64,000 bases of DNA from Scenedesmus sp. ARA3 (GCA_004335835.1 RWJK01001152.1:2485-66484), one strand, 5' to 3'; positions 1-13,198 are shown, counted from the first letter of the stretch. Translations and numbers: made by a program. The notes: generated by a model not told the origin, from the letters alone.

Positions 1-189
1 GTGCAGTCTGCACGCCAAATGATCACCTGCACACGCCTGCACACTTACTAGGACCCATGCATGTGTGCACTCACAAGCAGAGCTGAGGTCATGCACACGC
101 CATGCTGGCACGCCGCAACGCACAGATGAACACTCAGGCATGATTGTGCGTCTCCTGACCGGTACTGAAACTGCGCCTGTTGGTGCCGC

Positions 190-449
190 CAGCCGCTTGC
201 ATACTGCTCCTGCTGTACAACCTCCAGCAAACGTGTGATTGTCCGGCCCATCTGGCCCCATATCCTGCAGGCAGCATGCATGCTGCTGCCATAACACTGC
301 TAGCAAACGTCTCAAAATCCAGGCCCATATGGCTTCAAATCCTGCAGCCATTCAGCATGCATGCATGCATGCTGCTGTTGCCATAACACTGCTAGCAAGC
401 ATGTTATCGCCAGGCCCATCCGGCCTCAAAACCTGCCGCCAGCATACAT

Positions 450-486
<37 letters not shown>

Positions 487-1224
487 TGACACTGCTGCCA
501 AAAATGTCATTGCTAGGCCCATCTAGCCCCAAACCTTGCAGGCAGTATGCATGCTGCTGCTGCTGCTGCCGTGACACTGCTGGCAACGTGTATTGCCAGG
601 CCCATCTGCCTCAAATCGTGCAAGTAGCATGCAGGCTGCTGCTGCTGGTGGTGGTTTATAACACTGTTAGCTAACGTGTTGCTCGGCCCAGCTGGCCCCA
701 AATCCTGGCATGCCGCATGCATGTGGCTGCTGCCGTAACGCTGCCAGCCAACATGTCATTGCCAGGCCCAACCCGCTCAATGCATTGCTGAAGCGCACGC
801 GCGCTGTGCACGTATGCAGGTGGCGCACAGATCACGAGTGCAACTACTGCATGCATATTTAGCTGCCATATGCATGCCGCCTTTCACCAAAGCTAAACGA
901 TACATGCACTAGTTGCACTTGTGATCTGTGCACTGCTTGCAAATGTGCTCAGGCCTGCACAGCCGCAGATACATTCACAAAATGGTGGTGCCATGACACT
1001 GCTGGCAAACATGTCACCTCCAAGCCCATCTAATTATAATCCTGCAGGCAGCAAGCATGCATGCTGCTGCTGCCATGGCACTGCTAGCAAACGTGTCATT
1101 GCCAGGCCCATCTGGCCTAACCTGACGGCAAAGTGCATGCTGCTGCTGCTGCTGCCGCACTGACACTGCTAGCAACGTGTATTGCCAGGCCCATCTGGCC
1201 CCAAATCCTGCAAGCAGCATGCAA

Positions 1225-1255
<31 letters not shown>

Positions 1256-1600
1256 GTGGTATGAAACTGTTAGTAAATGTGTTAAACGCCCGGCCCAGCT
1301 GGCCCCAAATCCTGGCAGGCCGCATGCACGTGGCTGCTGCCGTAACGCTGCCAGCCAACATGTCATTGCCAGGCCCAACCCGCTCCATGCATTGCTGAAG
1401 CGCACGCGCGCTGTGCAATATGCAGGTGGCGCACAGATCAAGAGTGCAACTACTGCATGCATCTTTAGCTGCCATATGCATGCCGCCTTTCACCAAAGCT
1501 AAAGATGCATGCACTAGTTGCACTTGCGATATGTGCGCTACTTGCAAATGTGCTCAGGCCTGCACAGTTGCAGATACATTCACAAAATGGTGGTGCTCAC
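190..1600. repeat. Degenerate minisatellite with a higher-order 607-bp duplication
   Basis: No gene is supported in the first 1.6 kb. A unit of about 80-103 bp recurs with the anchor GGCCCATCTGGCCCCAAATC followed by GCATGCATGCTGCTGC and CACTGCTAGCAAACGTGTCA. Anchor starts are near 243, 323, 413, 516, 599, 684 and 765, and again near 1022, 1104, 1188, 1291 and 1372. The second series repeats the first: anchors at 684 and 765 recur exactly 607 bp later. CTG runs interrupt several units, for example at 450-484 and 1226-1252. All open frames here are built from the repeat and show no conserved domain, so they are not annotated as genes. Confidence 0.85.
450..484. repeat. (CTG)n microsatellite
   Basis: About eleven CTG triplets, with one TTG at the start, inside a minisatellite unit. 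It illustrates how triplet expansion has grown within the longer repeat. Confidence 0.9.
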
Positions 1601-1641
1601 AAGCACACCTGAGGGCATGAGCACACCCCAAGCGCAAACGC

Positions 1642-4600
1642 TCAGGCATGCTTACGCCTCTTTGAGGGCTTATTGTGGTCTGCCGCCCAGCCCCGCTTCG
1701 CCCCAATCTCCTGCTGGTGCTGGGCGCGCGGCTTCTCCTGCCAGAACTCAAGCAGCACCGGCTGCAGCTCCAGCGGCAGAGCGCGCACCACGCGCTGGAT
1801 GGCGCCGCGCATGGCGCTAGCCCGCGCCACAGCGAATCTGTGCGCAGAGGCCGTGCCTGCCTGCGGTGAGCATGGCAACAGGGCGTGGCTTGAGCAAATG
1901 TTCAGCAAACCATGTTGACACGCATACAGCCCGGCTGGCAGCCGTGTTTTGCTGCCGAGCAGGGTGCTGTCGTCATGGCTGATGCATGCAGCATAAAACC
2001 ACAAGCGACAGCGGACAGTACTTGACTCAGGATTCGGTTACTGCTACAATGCACCTGCCTGGCTGCTGTGCCAATGGCTCACCTGCAGTGTTGGCATGCA
2101 GCGGCGCCACCACCATAACGACTGCACAGTGGCCACGTGCGGCTGCCGGCCCAGCAGGCAGTCGGGTGGCGCTGGCTCAGCTGCAGGAGGCTCCAGCATC
2201 AGCAAGCTGCCGAGCTCCTCCAGGCTGGGCTGCTGCTCGGCGGCCACCTGCAGCATGTGCTCCCACGACTTCTTGTGCCAGTTGCTGGTGCGGACCCAGC
2301 GGTCCCTTGCGCGGTTGAACGCGCTCTGGTAGTGCTTCAGCTCGCTGCTGTCAGGGCAGCGGGCCGCATAACCGCCTGACAGCAGGCTGCGCAGCAGGTC
2401 AATGCCCCCGTCTCCGGCAATCTGCACATCCACGTTGCTCAGCACGGCCGGCTTCCAGATATCATACCGCTGCTGCAGCAGCGTCCGCCGATACACGCTG
2501 TCCAGCGACTCTGTGGGCACCACCCGCGCGAGGGCTAGCCGCGGCAGCGACCTGGGCGCGGCTGCGCGCAGGTGCTGCATGATTTTGGCACAGTCCTCTG
2601 GGTTGTCCTCCTTGCACTTCATGATGCTGCAGGCCACGCCCAGCATGCAATGCACGTCCGGCTGCAGAGGAAGCCAAGCATGGTGAAAGTGTATTTAGCT
2701 GGAGTGCCGGACATTCAAGTTCTGTTTGAAGTTGGACTGGTGCATGGTGTACTGTTGCAGTGCTTGTGCTCCATGTGCAGCGGAGGCGACTGAATGCATG
2801 CAAAGTTTACAGCAAGCATAGCTGACGCCACCAACAGCTGCAAGAGCCGGGCTGTGCTGTGCCACTTACGTAGAGTGCGGGGTCCAGCTGCTGCAGCGCC
2901 TCCAGCTCTGTCCAATGGTTCCAGCCCAGCCGCAGGTCCAGCATCTGCTGGAAGAACATCCACAGCATTGCCGCCAAGTGCGCTGCCAGCAGCTTGTCCA
3001 GCAGCGCACGGCAGCGGGGTTCGCTGGGTGAAGGCAGGCTGCCCTTGACCCACCACAGCATAGCCAGGTGCGAGGGAACCATGAAAGGCAGGTGGCTGGC
3101 TACTGCTGGTGGCATGGGAGTGACGCCTTCGCTGTCCTGGCTGCTGCTGCTGCTGATGCCAGTGGGGGGGGTTGTACAGCAGCATCCCCAGCTCGCAGCG
3201 GGCAACCATGATCTCCAGCAGCCTCCACGCTGCGACAGCATCTAGGCGAGTGTTTGCTGCAAGGGTCATCAGGCTGTTGCCCATGAGGGCGTCCATCGCG
3301 CCCACTGCTGTTTTGGGAGGCAGCAGCCCAGCTGTGTGCATGACCAGCACCTCCTCCATGTTGCTGCTGAGGGTGGCTGCAGGGATGTTGTCCTTGCTGC
3401 TGCTCTGGGTCCGCGCATACAGCGCCAGTGCCCCAGCAGCAGATGCTGGCACAGCAGCTGTGTTGGGTGCTGCGTGCTGCCCACTGCTGTGCAAGCGCAG
3501 CGCTGAGGCAGCTGCAGCTGATGCCGCTGAGGGAGCCTCCAGGTGGTTGAGGCCTGCCAGGTGGTTGGTGTAGGGGTTCACAATGTCCGGCAGGTGGCAG
3601 GTATGCCTGCAGACACACCGACCAGCAGTTCCACACAAAGCCAGACATTCAGGCACTCCTGCAATGTAACCCTGATTCAAAAGACGTGAAGGCCAAGAGG
3701 GCAGCAGCCATGCAGGCAAACAGTAAGTGAAGCAACATCAGCAAAAGCTGCAGCAGACATGGTGGATGAAGTGGCACAACCCTGCTTGGCAACATGCTGA
3801 TCTTTACCTCTGCTGTGGATGCTGTACTCACCCAAACACGCTGAAGCAGCAGCGCCCGATGACTGCACTCCGGATGCTGACATACACCTTAAAGCAGACC
3901 TGATCTGTCAGAGCAATGATGTACCTGCAAACAGAGATCGCAGCCAGTGCATCAGCAGTATGCCGACATTCAATAGTACAAGCAACAACAGCTTGCTGCC
4001 AAGTTGGTCGAACATGCCTTTACGCTGCTATAAGGATGCTGATGGTCTGAGTCCTGCTCCTTGCGGCAACAGCAGTACATAGTATCACCCACTGTGGCAA
4101 AGCAGCTTCATAGGTTGTTTGAGTATCTGCAGCTGTGCTGTTGCGTTGCTTACAGTGCTAGGTTGCCTGCTGCCTTGTTGTCTTGCTGCCGCTCTGCGTG
4201 CTCCGCCTTTAGCATGTCCAGCACCTTCTGCAGGCCGCGCCTGCCAGTGCGGCCTGTCGCTGCAGCGGCAACTTGCACGTCATGCACCAGGTCGGCCAAG
4301 GCCTGCACCCAGCCATGCGCAGAAGTCTTCTGGCTGCAGCACCAACAGCAGCAAGCAATGGAGCAACATGCATGTGACAGGTCAGATTCCAGTTAAAGCC
4401 ATTTTTTTGTAGCTACTATTTTGCGCGTGCTTCCGGCGTGATACAGCACAGCTGAATCCAAACCATTTGACTGAACCCTGAATAACAAATGACAACCTGT
4501 CCAATGAACGTTTGTAAGCAGGCTATGCCGTAGCATGCTGCCGCGTGCAGGCTGTCAAAGGTCACTGACAGCTGTGGCTGTTGTGTCCAACAGCCTGAAG

Positions 4601-6407
4601 TACAGCAATTTACTGCACAGTCCCACCATGCCCTGAAGTATGCAGCAATGCCGCTCACCTAACTTTCTCCCGGGTGCCTGGCTCAATCATGCTCCCCAGC
4701 AGCAGCACCTTTCTTGCATCAACTGCAGTGGCGCCAGGCCCTGGCTGACGCGGCATCAGCAGGTGGTGCAGCACGCAGAAGTCGACGCGCCCGATGACGC
4801 CCCGTTCGCTGCAGGTGAGGTTGATGGAGCGCTGCACGCTCAGCTGCAGCTGCCTCTTGCTGCTGAAGCGCAGGCTGCGCAGCTCCAGCAGCATGTCAAG
4901 GTACAGGCCCCAGCGCTGGATGTCAAACAGAAAGTATGGGTGCTTTGCTGCCTGGATGATGTCATAGGCGTACCCGTCTGTGCCGCGCAGGCCGGAGTAC
5001 AGGTGCTGTGCCTCTGATGGCAGCTCTTTGTCCCACGCCTGAGAGCACATCAGTGAAAGATCAGAAGTCAGGGATGAGAGGAGCGCGTAGCATATAGCGC
5101 TGGCATATGCGCACTGTGCAAGGTCGATGTTGAACATGAAACACAGAGCTGCGTTCATTCTCATTGGAAGCCTGCTGTGAAACTGAGACCTGGCTGAGAA
5201 ATTGAGACCTGGTTGAGGTTGTCAGGTACCGAGTCTCGCTACCGTTGTTGCTGCATAGGCTGATCCGATACCTTGGATGCTAAAGCAGAATCCTGTGTAT
5301 GGCAAGCTAGCTGAGCGGCGGCAAGACTGCCCACATATGGGCACAAACCTGCAGCTGGCGCGGCATCAGCGTCTTGCTCTTTGCTGCATCGTGCGCCATG
5401 GCGTGCCCAGCTCCCAGGATGAGCTGCAGCATGGCTGCAGTATGGTGGGTTGTGGATTCTTGCCTCACCAGCTGCACAGCCTTCTGGTCATCTGGTTTGC
5501 TGCTGCTGCTGCTGCTGCTGCTGTTGCTGCACCCAGATCCAGGGCAGTTGTCACCAACGCCTGCAATCATCAACACAGTGGTGAGCATATGCCGCACAAC
5601 TGTGGTGTGCAAGCTGAAGTTTGTGCAATGCTGCATGTCTGTGAAGCAACAACCCAGGGCAGTGCAAAGTGCAGGTCACAGTACTGCACTGACTCCTGAC
5701 CTTGTGGGGCATCATTGTCACCCACACCCAGCAAGCAGCTCACCTTGGCAGATGCGCGGCAGCTCGCTCCATGCCACCGTTGTGAGCCCCAGGAACACAG
5801 TGTCCAGCGACAGCACATGCAGGAACTTGTAGGACTTGAGGTGCTTGGGGTCGCCATTGCACACCAGCAGCAGCCGTGAAGGGCATGGGCTCCTGTCCAT
5901 GATGCCAGCTGCAGCCAGCACCTGCAGAGACTCCAGGTACAGCTGGGCAAACTGCAGCAGCATGATCAACAGGTGAAACAGCAAGGTCAGGAAAGGAGCA
6001 GCCAAAACAGATGGCAGCACCAGCAGCAAGGGCAGAGTGTAACGGCTACGGTTGACGACCTGCAGGTGAGCTGGCTTGTGGTAGCAATTATGGCTCCTTC
6101 CTTGTCAATGTATTCTCATGCTGAACCTGACTGCAATGCAACAATCTACAGGCATATGATGGCAACGCAGAGCTGACTGGTGACTTACTTGCTTGCTGTT
6201 GAGCGTCAGCAGCCGGCTGCCTGCTTGCCACAGGCTGCTCTCAGCAAATGGCTTGCAGTCCTTGCGAACCAGACTGTAGACGTTGCCCAAAATGTTGAGC
6301 GCACTGTAAACAGCTGTGAGTGTGTCATTCTCCAGGTTGTGCTCAATGCTGGCTATGGGTGCTATGTAGTCACGCGCTGCAAGAACAACAGCCAGCAGCA
6401 CCACCAA

Positions 6408-6444
<37 letters not shown>

Positions 6445-6900
6445 AACAGCTGAAACCAGTGATGGCGGCACACACACAAGTGGGCATTCGGTCCGCGCCA
6501 AAAGCTTATGCAGCATGCCACATCACCACATCAGAGGGGGGCTGGCACAACGCAGGCTTCACCTGCCTTGTTCTGGCAGCCGCATAATTCAGCTACCATC
6601 GACTTCCCACACGTTTCGGCTGTTCTGCGCAACGCTGCGCGGCAGGTATCTGATCTTCACCACAAAGATGCACGTCTGCATGCACCTAATGTAATGTGAA
6701 GGGCGCTAACATACCAGCCTGCACCCACCTATGCCTTGCACATTCTGCTGTTTGCAGCGCAGCCTGGCCACGTGCGCCTCGACCTCAGGTTTCAGACCTA
6801 GCAGCTGCAGAAGCTCGGTGGGACACCCTGGCGTAGTTCTTGTTCTACAGACAACCTGGTTCGGTACGCTGTGCTTATTGGGGCTGGTGGCCCGCATCAT
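1642..6900 (-). CDS. Large hypothetical protein, 10 exons, about 988 aa
   Basis: Unrecognised protein. Exons, 5' to 3' on the minus strand: 6900-6729, 6376-6189, 5951-5744, 5560-5349, 5038-4659, 4333-4154, 3924-3832, 3606-2870, 2661-2083, 1860-1642. Every junction has GT-AG signals and phases agree across all introns. Exon 8 is the exception: it has one surplus base at a C8 run (G8 at 3164-3171 on the plus strand), after which the reading frame shifts. With seven C the total is 989 codons. The protein is mostly helical with no clear domain. It has a Ser run in exon 4, an Ala-rich stretch in exon 8, and a basic C-terminus ending KPSKRRKHA that could be a nuclear localisation signal. The start at 6900 (MMRATS) is the first in-frame Met before a conserved-looking segment, and an upstream exon is possible. 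Confidence 0.6.
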
Positions 6901-8720
6901 TGTGCCTGGTTACGTTTCTCGTCACCTGCGAAACAGCAACAGCATCCCTTGGTGAGCTGCAAGCAGCAAGCAGCTACAGGCTGGCACGTGCTGTGTTGGG
7001 CTACATCATTTCCTCTGAGCTTCATACTCATTGAAGATGATGCTAATACAGTTGTAAGGAATGCAGCACATGGTGGTGTTGTCTGCCTTCAACTGACTGC
7101 AGCGTCTGTAAGCCAGCTACAGCAAGAGCAGTACGCACCAGCGTGCGGTCGGCGTACTATTCCACACAGGTCACCTGCAGCACGAGCAGTTGTAGTATCC
7201 TACATCATCCTATTTTGACTCAACCGGTTGATGTGTCGGTCAGCATCATGTGGCATTAGTTGACCATCGAAAAAGGCATCTAGTCTACTTCGCAGGCTGC
7301 TAGCGCTGACAAGGCCCTTGATATTACAATCACTTATAGCGTAGTGACGTTATATATAGGTAAGGCAGCAGCATTATCGTGGCCACGGCGGCCTAAGGGT
7401 GCACGAATGACAGGCACCGCGCCACGTTACGTTTGACTGAAGAACTCCACCTGTAGGTCAGTAAAATATACAGAACTGACTGGTTCTATGGGAGCGAGTG
7501 CTTTATATGTGGCAGTGGAGCCAATGAGAGGATAGTTACATGTGGGTCCTGGCACTGCCAGGACCATTGATGGTAAGAGCCACAGCAGGGTGAACACCAG
7601 GTCAGAGGCCAAAAAGGAAAACTGCTTTGGTGACAGCTATCAGAGAGCTGGCCACCTGGAGCAGCATGCCTGTCGAGTGGAGCTGCATCTGCGATGACTA
7701 GTTGAACACCAGCAGCATCACCAGGCATGTGCGCTGGTATTCAAAGGACGCTGCTGCTGCTGTTGCTGCTGCTGCTGGCAATAATTGCTGCTGAGCAGCA
7801 AGCTTGTAGCAACTTGAGGGCTGATAGCACAAACACGCCGTGCATGCTGAGATTCAAAGTTTGTGTGTTTGACCTGGGGTGTGGTCACCACATGAAGCAG
7901 TGGTTCTGGCACACAACCAAGCACATCACACTTGATTTGCCCAACCAGACATCAAGTGATGGCATCAATCATGCTGTACAGAAGGCAAGATCTGTTGCCG
8001 GCCACATCTCTTGCTGCTTCTTTTTCTAGTTAATTTGGGGGCTCGTATCTCGAGACAGCCGCTGTCTGGTGCGGCACCCTTTGGGCCAGCAGATAGTATA
8101 CCGCCATGGTGCCTACACCTACTGCTGCTGTAGGACATTACAGCTACTGAAAAGAACCCTCATAAACACCAAGTTGTTCTCTGAGTCGCAAGCAACGGGC
8201 TTCACTCATGCCACGCTGATAAATACCCCTCCGGGCCCGGTCTCAAGTCGCTCGAGTGAACAGCAGACGCTGTACTCAACAAAGCTGTGCAACTTGCTTC
8301 ACAAGCCAGTTTACTAGTTCTTCAAAAAAACCCACGACAACCCTACACAACACGACATGGACACATGCAGCACGAAGCAGATCTCTGCGGCGCGGCGCAT
8401 ACCCAGCTGTTAGTCGGCTCAGAGTGCCAGCCCTCAATGACCCAGCCTGCAGCAATGCATGGCATCACGCATTAAGCAGCGTGATCACATCTTAGAAGTT
8501 ACACACGGGTAACCTCGCCCGTTGAACAGCCAATGACAAGCTCATTGGGTAAAGAGAGTCAAACCTGGTCAAAGCAAGGACCAGCGGTCCTTTCAACAGT
8601 CAACACTACCAAGTATCATCCTGCACATCACTGCTGCGGCGGGCTGCAGGACCTGCAGGCAGGCAGCCTGGGCATGTGCACACCACAAAAGATGCAGCTG
8701 CGTCTACAATTGTACTACAG
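6901..8720. other. Intergenic stretch without a supported gene
   Basis: This lies 5' of the large hypothetical gene. It is less GC-rich than the exons and has no run of spliced coding sequence. Two small open frames have hydrophobic N-termini (61 aa minus at 7427-7612; 100 aa plus at 7727-8029). The second is largely a CTG repeat read as Leu, so neither is accepted as a gene. Any promoter of the 1.6-6.9 kb gene should lie at the left of this stretch. Confidence 0.5.
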
Positions 8721-8729
8721 TAGCTACTA

Positions 8730-9110
8730 GTAGGTACTGCCACTGCTCATGCCGCGCTGCCGCAGCAGCAGAAAGCTCCGCTGCAACTTGCCGGGCCAAC
8801 GCTGCCGCGAAGAGTGGCGCCTATTGAACGCACACAGAAGCTGCACTTGCTGTGCCACTGGCCAGGAGCTCGCCAGCAACACTGCTGCTGCCCGGCTCCC
8901 CCCTGCTGCTGCTGCTGCTGCTGCTGCCGGAGTTGGCTGCCTAGCCGCAGCTGCCGCAGCTCGTGGGAAGAAAGCTCTGGCCTCAGGGATGTCGCTGTCC
9001 ACGCAGCGGAGCTGACTGCCGCTGGCAACTGCTGCACGACCACCGCCGCCGTGTCGGTGCGCACACTGCTGTACTCGACAGCTGTTTCACCGCCTGCAGC
9101 AGCGACAAGC
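8730..9110 (-). pseudogene. Decayed partial copy of the 11-13.6 kb exon
   Basis: Read on the minus strand, this stretch resembles the large exon of the neighbouring Ala/Ser-rich gene around 12,000-12,180. The shared core is CTGGCCTCAGGG followed by TCGCTGTCC on the plus strand. The flanks (CTGCCGCAGCT then GGGAA) and a neighbouring CTG run are in the same order. The encoded fragments compare as DSDIPEARAFFP here and DSDDPEASDLFP in the intact exon. The frame is interrupted, so it looks like a broken duplicate. The match is short and lies next to low-complexity sequence, so confidence is moderate. Confidence 0.4.
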
Positions 9111-11025
9111 TGCTGTGACACCAGCAGCAGCCTGATGCTGCATCGGGCACGCGTGCTGCACCCTGGCTCCAAAGAGCCTCATGCCCATCTTGATGCAGCT
9201 GCAGCTGCTCACTGCTTTGTCGACACATGGTATGCACACCAACGTGCAGCACAGCACAGCCCAGCATAACGCAGCACAGCACAGATCAGCAATGCTCGAA
9301 GTGCCGCGCGGCAACAAGTCTCATTGAAGATGAAGTCTGCAACAATCTGATACATAGCAGCTGCTGGAAAGTCCACCGGCAGCAGAAAACAGCACCGCAA
9401 GCAAGGCGCAGCAGCATGTGCAGCGCTCACACGAGGTGGGCCACCAAAAACAGACATCGACCGCAAACAACCAGAGTAAGGGTCGCATTAGGCTCATCCT
9501 GCCATGTAGCCAACACCCGCACCTGTCATGCCGCCACATGCAATGGAATGGTTTGTTCAAAACACGCAAAAAAGTAACACACATGATGGCTGGCACGCCT
9601 AACCCGCTGCACGCAACCATACTGCACCCACCAGTGTTCCCTGCACCTTGTTGTGCGGTGTGTGTACAGGTGGTGCCGCTTGCAGCTGCCTCCACGAAGT
9701 ACTGCCGCTACCCTGCGTGCAACCTCCTGCGCAGCCAGCAGCAGCCACAGCAGCAGCAGTAGCGGTGGTAAGGAGCGGCTCCAACGCACCAAGATGGCAA
9801 CTGGGCGCACCCTTGGCAGTACAGGCAGGGAGATCAAGCAATAGGGTGAGCCGCTATGCTGCAAGCTCCGTGTCAGCAGCGATGATTGCAAAGACAGCAT
9901 TATGTATGCCGTGAAACGTTGCGTAGGGAACCTGCATGCCTTTATAAAGCGTGTTGTGGGCCAGAACCGTACTTCAACACACGCGATGAACATGTCCTGA
10001 TGGGGCCAAAGGACAATAATTTGCTGGATGCTCAATGAGCCTGTCCTTGATGCAACATCTGTGCTCCTGCTAATTCCCACTTAACACATGGAAAAATTTG
10101 CGAAGCCCATGCAACACATGCATGTCCTGCCACATACGCCATTGATGCTGCTATCCGCTCAGCATCCCACCTGCTGCTATATGTCCGTGGTTGGCACCTG
10201 GGTCCAGCAGAGCAATAACACGCTTGCCAGCTGCCACGCAAACCCTCAGCAAGTGCTGTAAGATGCGCCACTGTGAGCCGTTGTTGGCGCAGCGCACGCA
10301 GCAGAGCCACAGGTCCTTGCAGGGTGCAGCGCGCAGTGCGGCCTTTGCTGCTGCTGTGGACCAGGCACGCTTGTGCGGCAGCCTGCAACCACAAAAATTT
10401 GTTGGCTATCTTGAACAGGTGTAGGCAATCAAGCATAGTCAGCATACAGCAGGCGCGGACACGTACAAGTGTAGTACAGGCAGCACATAATACAGGTATG
10501 CTGGTGCTAGGGCGACGGCTGCGCAGGTGCACATCTTATACAAAGCAACTCTGACCAACCACTTTCTTGCAAGCACTTCGTCTGTCGACAGCAGAGCATG
10601 TGACGCCAGCGCACTTGCAGGACAAGCCATCACTCAGCCAACCAAAACGACTCACTGTACTAGTCACAGCACAGCTGCAGACTGGCAGCTGCAGCTCCAC
10701 ATATTTCTACACGCAACGTCACCACTGCATCCTCCACACCCAAGCCCAGCCAATCCTGTGCCTACCTGCTGTAAACATCCTCTGTCAACAGCGGCCGCGG
10801 TCAGGGCGCCAGCAGGCACGTCCAGTTGCTGCCGCACGAGCACCACAACAGCTGCTACTGCTCAACATAAGCTGCACCACTGCTCACACGTGCCGCCGCT
10901 GCTGCCAGAAACACAGCTGCCACGGCTCCGCTGCAGCAGCAACAGCAGTGACGACAGCGGGGGCTGGAACAGCGTCATTCCTCAGCACCAAGTTACTGCG
11001 TCGCAGCGCCTGCTGCAGCTCCTGC
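9111..11025. other. Region with no supported complete gene
   Basis: Apart from the exon-like segment at 10,199-10,382, nothing here can be tied to a gene. It contains scattered CAG/CTG triplets and long open frames on both strands that are compositional. Part of it is presumably 3' flanking sequence of the minus-strand gene whose stop is at 11,026. Confidence 0.45.
10199..10382 (-). CDS. Isolated exon-like segment, unknown product
   Basis: An open segment of 184 nt on the minus strand is bounded by an acceptor (TTGCAG) and a donor (GTGCCA). It encodes a helical Leu/Ala/Arg-rich stretch including GPVALLRALRQQRLTVAHL. It lies downstream of the stop of the 11-14.9 kb gene and no partner exon was found. 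It may belong to a small gene in 9.9-10.6 kb, be a remnant, or be chance. Confidence 0.25.
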
Positions 11026-13107
11026 TCAGCTGCTGGTCAGCTTCTCGTGCCAGCCGCTGATGACCCAGCCTGCAAGCTTCTGGGTGCGGTCATCATTGCC
11101 GTTCAATGCCTTGCGCCATGCGCCAGGCAGCCAGCATGGCCACTGCCGCTGCCGCTGCTCGGGCTGCTCGGACTGCTGCGGCATCTGCAGAAACTGCAGG
11201 CAGGCAGCCTGGGCAGCTTGCAGACTGCCCCTGCCACGGGTTGCTGCTGCCTCTTCCATCGCAGCTGCCAGCGCTGCTGGGTCTGCTGCTGCTGCTGCTG
11301 CTTGTGGTGGTGCTGCTGCTCTTCCGCCTGCTGCTGCTGCTGCTGCCCCCGTCCCTGACACAGCTGCATCTGCCGGCAGCCAGCACTTGATGCCCAGCCC
11401 CTGCTCAAGGCACTCAAACAGCGCAGCTGACACGAGCGGCAGCCCCAGCGGCCACAGCAAGCTGGTGAAGGCAGGCCGCGCAAACAGCAGCACGGGGAGC
11501 AGGCCGCCGCCTGCTTCCAGCTCGCCTCTCAGCCGCCGGCTCGCTTGCCGCCCAGCCTTCTCCAGCGCTGACCACACAGCAAGATCGCTCCCATATGTGC
11601 GGGGCAGACCACGCAGCTGCTCCGCAGAGCCAGCCGTCAGTCTGTCCAGCAGCCGCTGGCAGATGTCAGCAGCTTCTGTGTGCCCCATTGCCTTCAGCTC
11701 CTCATGCACCATCTCCAGCCACCGCTCGCTGAGGCTCCTGCACACTGCTATCCTAAACTCCTTCATGGGATCCTCGCTGCAGGCAAGGAAGCTGTACAGT
11801 GCCAACAGCAGCACTGCAGGGTGCTGAGTCTCAGCCAGCAATCGAAGCACGCCAGCGGCTGCAGCTGCACGCTGCGCAGCACCAGCAGCAGGTTGCAGCA
11901 GGCTTTGCAGCTTCTGCACATCAATGTGAGGTCCGCAGAGCTCGTGGGTGGCTGCTGGCTGCTGCACCTGGCCGCTCCCGCCGCTGCTGCTGCCACTGCT
12001 CCTGCCGCTCTGCTGCTGCTGCTGCTGCTGCTGCGCTGCAGCAGCAAACTCCGCCCCTGGCTCCTCAGCATCCGCTGCCACAGCTTGCGGGAATAAGTCG
12101 CTGGCCTCAGGGTCGTCGCTGTCCCCATCAAGCTGGCTGGCAGTGGCAGCTGCTGCATTGCTGCAGCCCAGGAAGGCAGCCGCAGCAGCAGCCAGCAGGT
12201 CAGCCATGCCGGCTGCGTACAGCAGCGCCGCCGCCGCTGCATCTGGGCACCCGCCAGACGGGTACAGACGCAGCAGCAGCATTGGCGCCACCAAATGCAG
12301 CAGCACTCCGCCGTGCTCCTTGCGCAGGCGGCTGAACACGTCCCTGCGTTTATCGCGTGCAGTGTCGCACAGCTGCTGCACTGCCAGCAGCAGCGCCAAG
12401 ATGGCGTGAGGTGCTAGCAGCTCGCTGAGCGCTGCTGGCCCTACCACGGTGCCCTGGTAGCAGATGATATCCTCTACGCTGCACCGCAGGCTGTACTCCA
12501 ACACCACTGCGCTCAGCGCCGCACCGTATTCTGTGCGGTAGCTGATGCCCAAGCTGATGCCCAGCAGCGACCTCACCCACTGCGGCGCATCCTGCAAGAG
12601 GGAAAGCTGCATAGTTGGCCTGTGCAACTGCGAAGACCCGCTCCACCTAACGAAGGGAGTTGTGCTGCTGCTGCTGCCGCCAACGCTGCTGTCACTGCTC
12701 CTGGCGCTGGCAGCAGCACTGCTGCTGCCTGCACCAGCATCTGCACTGATGCTGCTGCTGCGCCTGGGCAGCAGCATTATCCCAGCGGCGGTGCTGAAGC
12801 CGCTGCTGCTGCTGCTGCTGCTGCTTCTGTGCAGCACACCCTTTGCCACCAGGCCTGGCCAGATGGTGCCGCCGCGCCGGGCGGCTGCGCCAGGGTAGGG
12901 TGCTGTGTTGTCGTCACTGCTGCGTAGGCTGGGAATGCTTCCACTGCCGCCAGCTGCACTTGCCAACCGCACCACGTCACGGCTGCTGCTGTCGCTGCCG
13001 GCGCCTGATGAGCCCTGCCTGCGCTGCGGCATGCTGTGCAGCACATCTGCAGCTTGACCAGCTGTGGCGGCGGCGGCTGCTGCTGCTGCTGCTGTGGAAG
13101 TGCCAGA

Positions 13108-13198
<91 letters not shown>

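Noticed and set aside
7427..7612. 61-residue minus-strand frame with a signal-peptide-like start
   Set aside because: No partner exon, family or conserved feature. It stands in sequence that otherwise looks intergenic.
7727..8029. 100-residue plus-strand frame with a poly-Leu N-terminus
   Set aside because: The apparent signal peptide is a CTG repeat read as Leu, and the remainder resembles no family.
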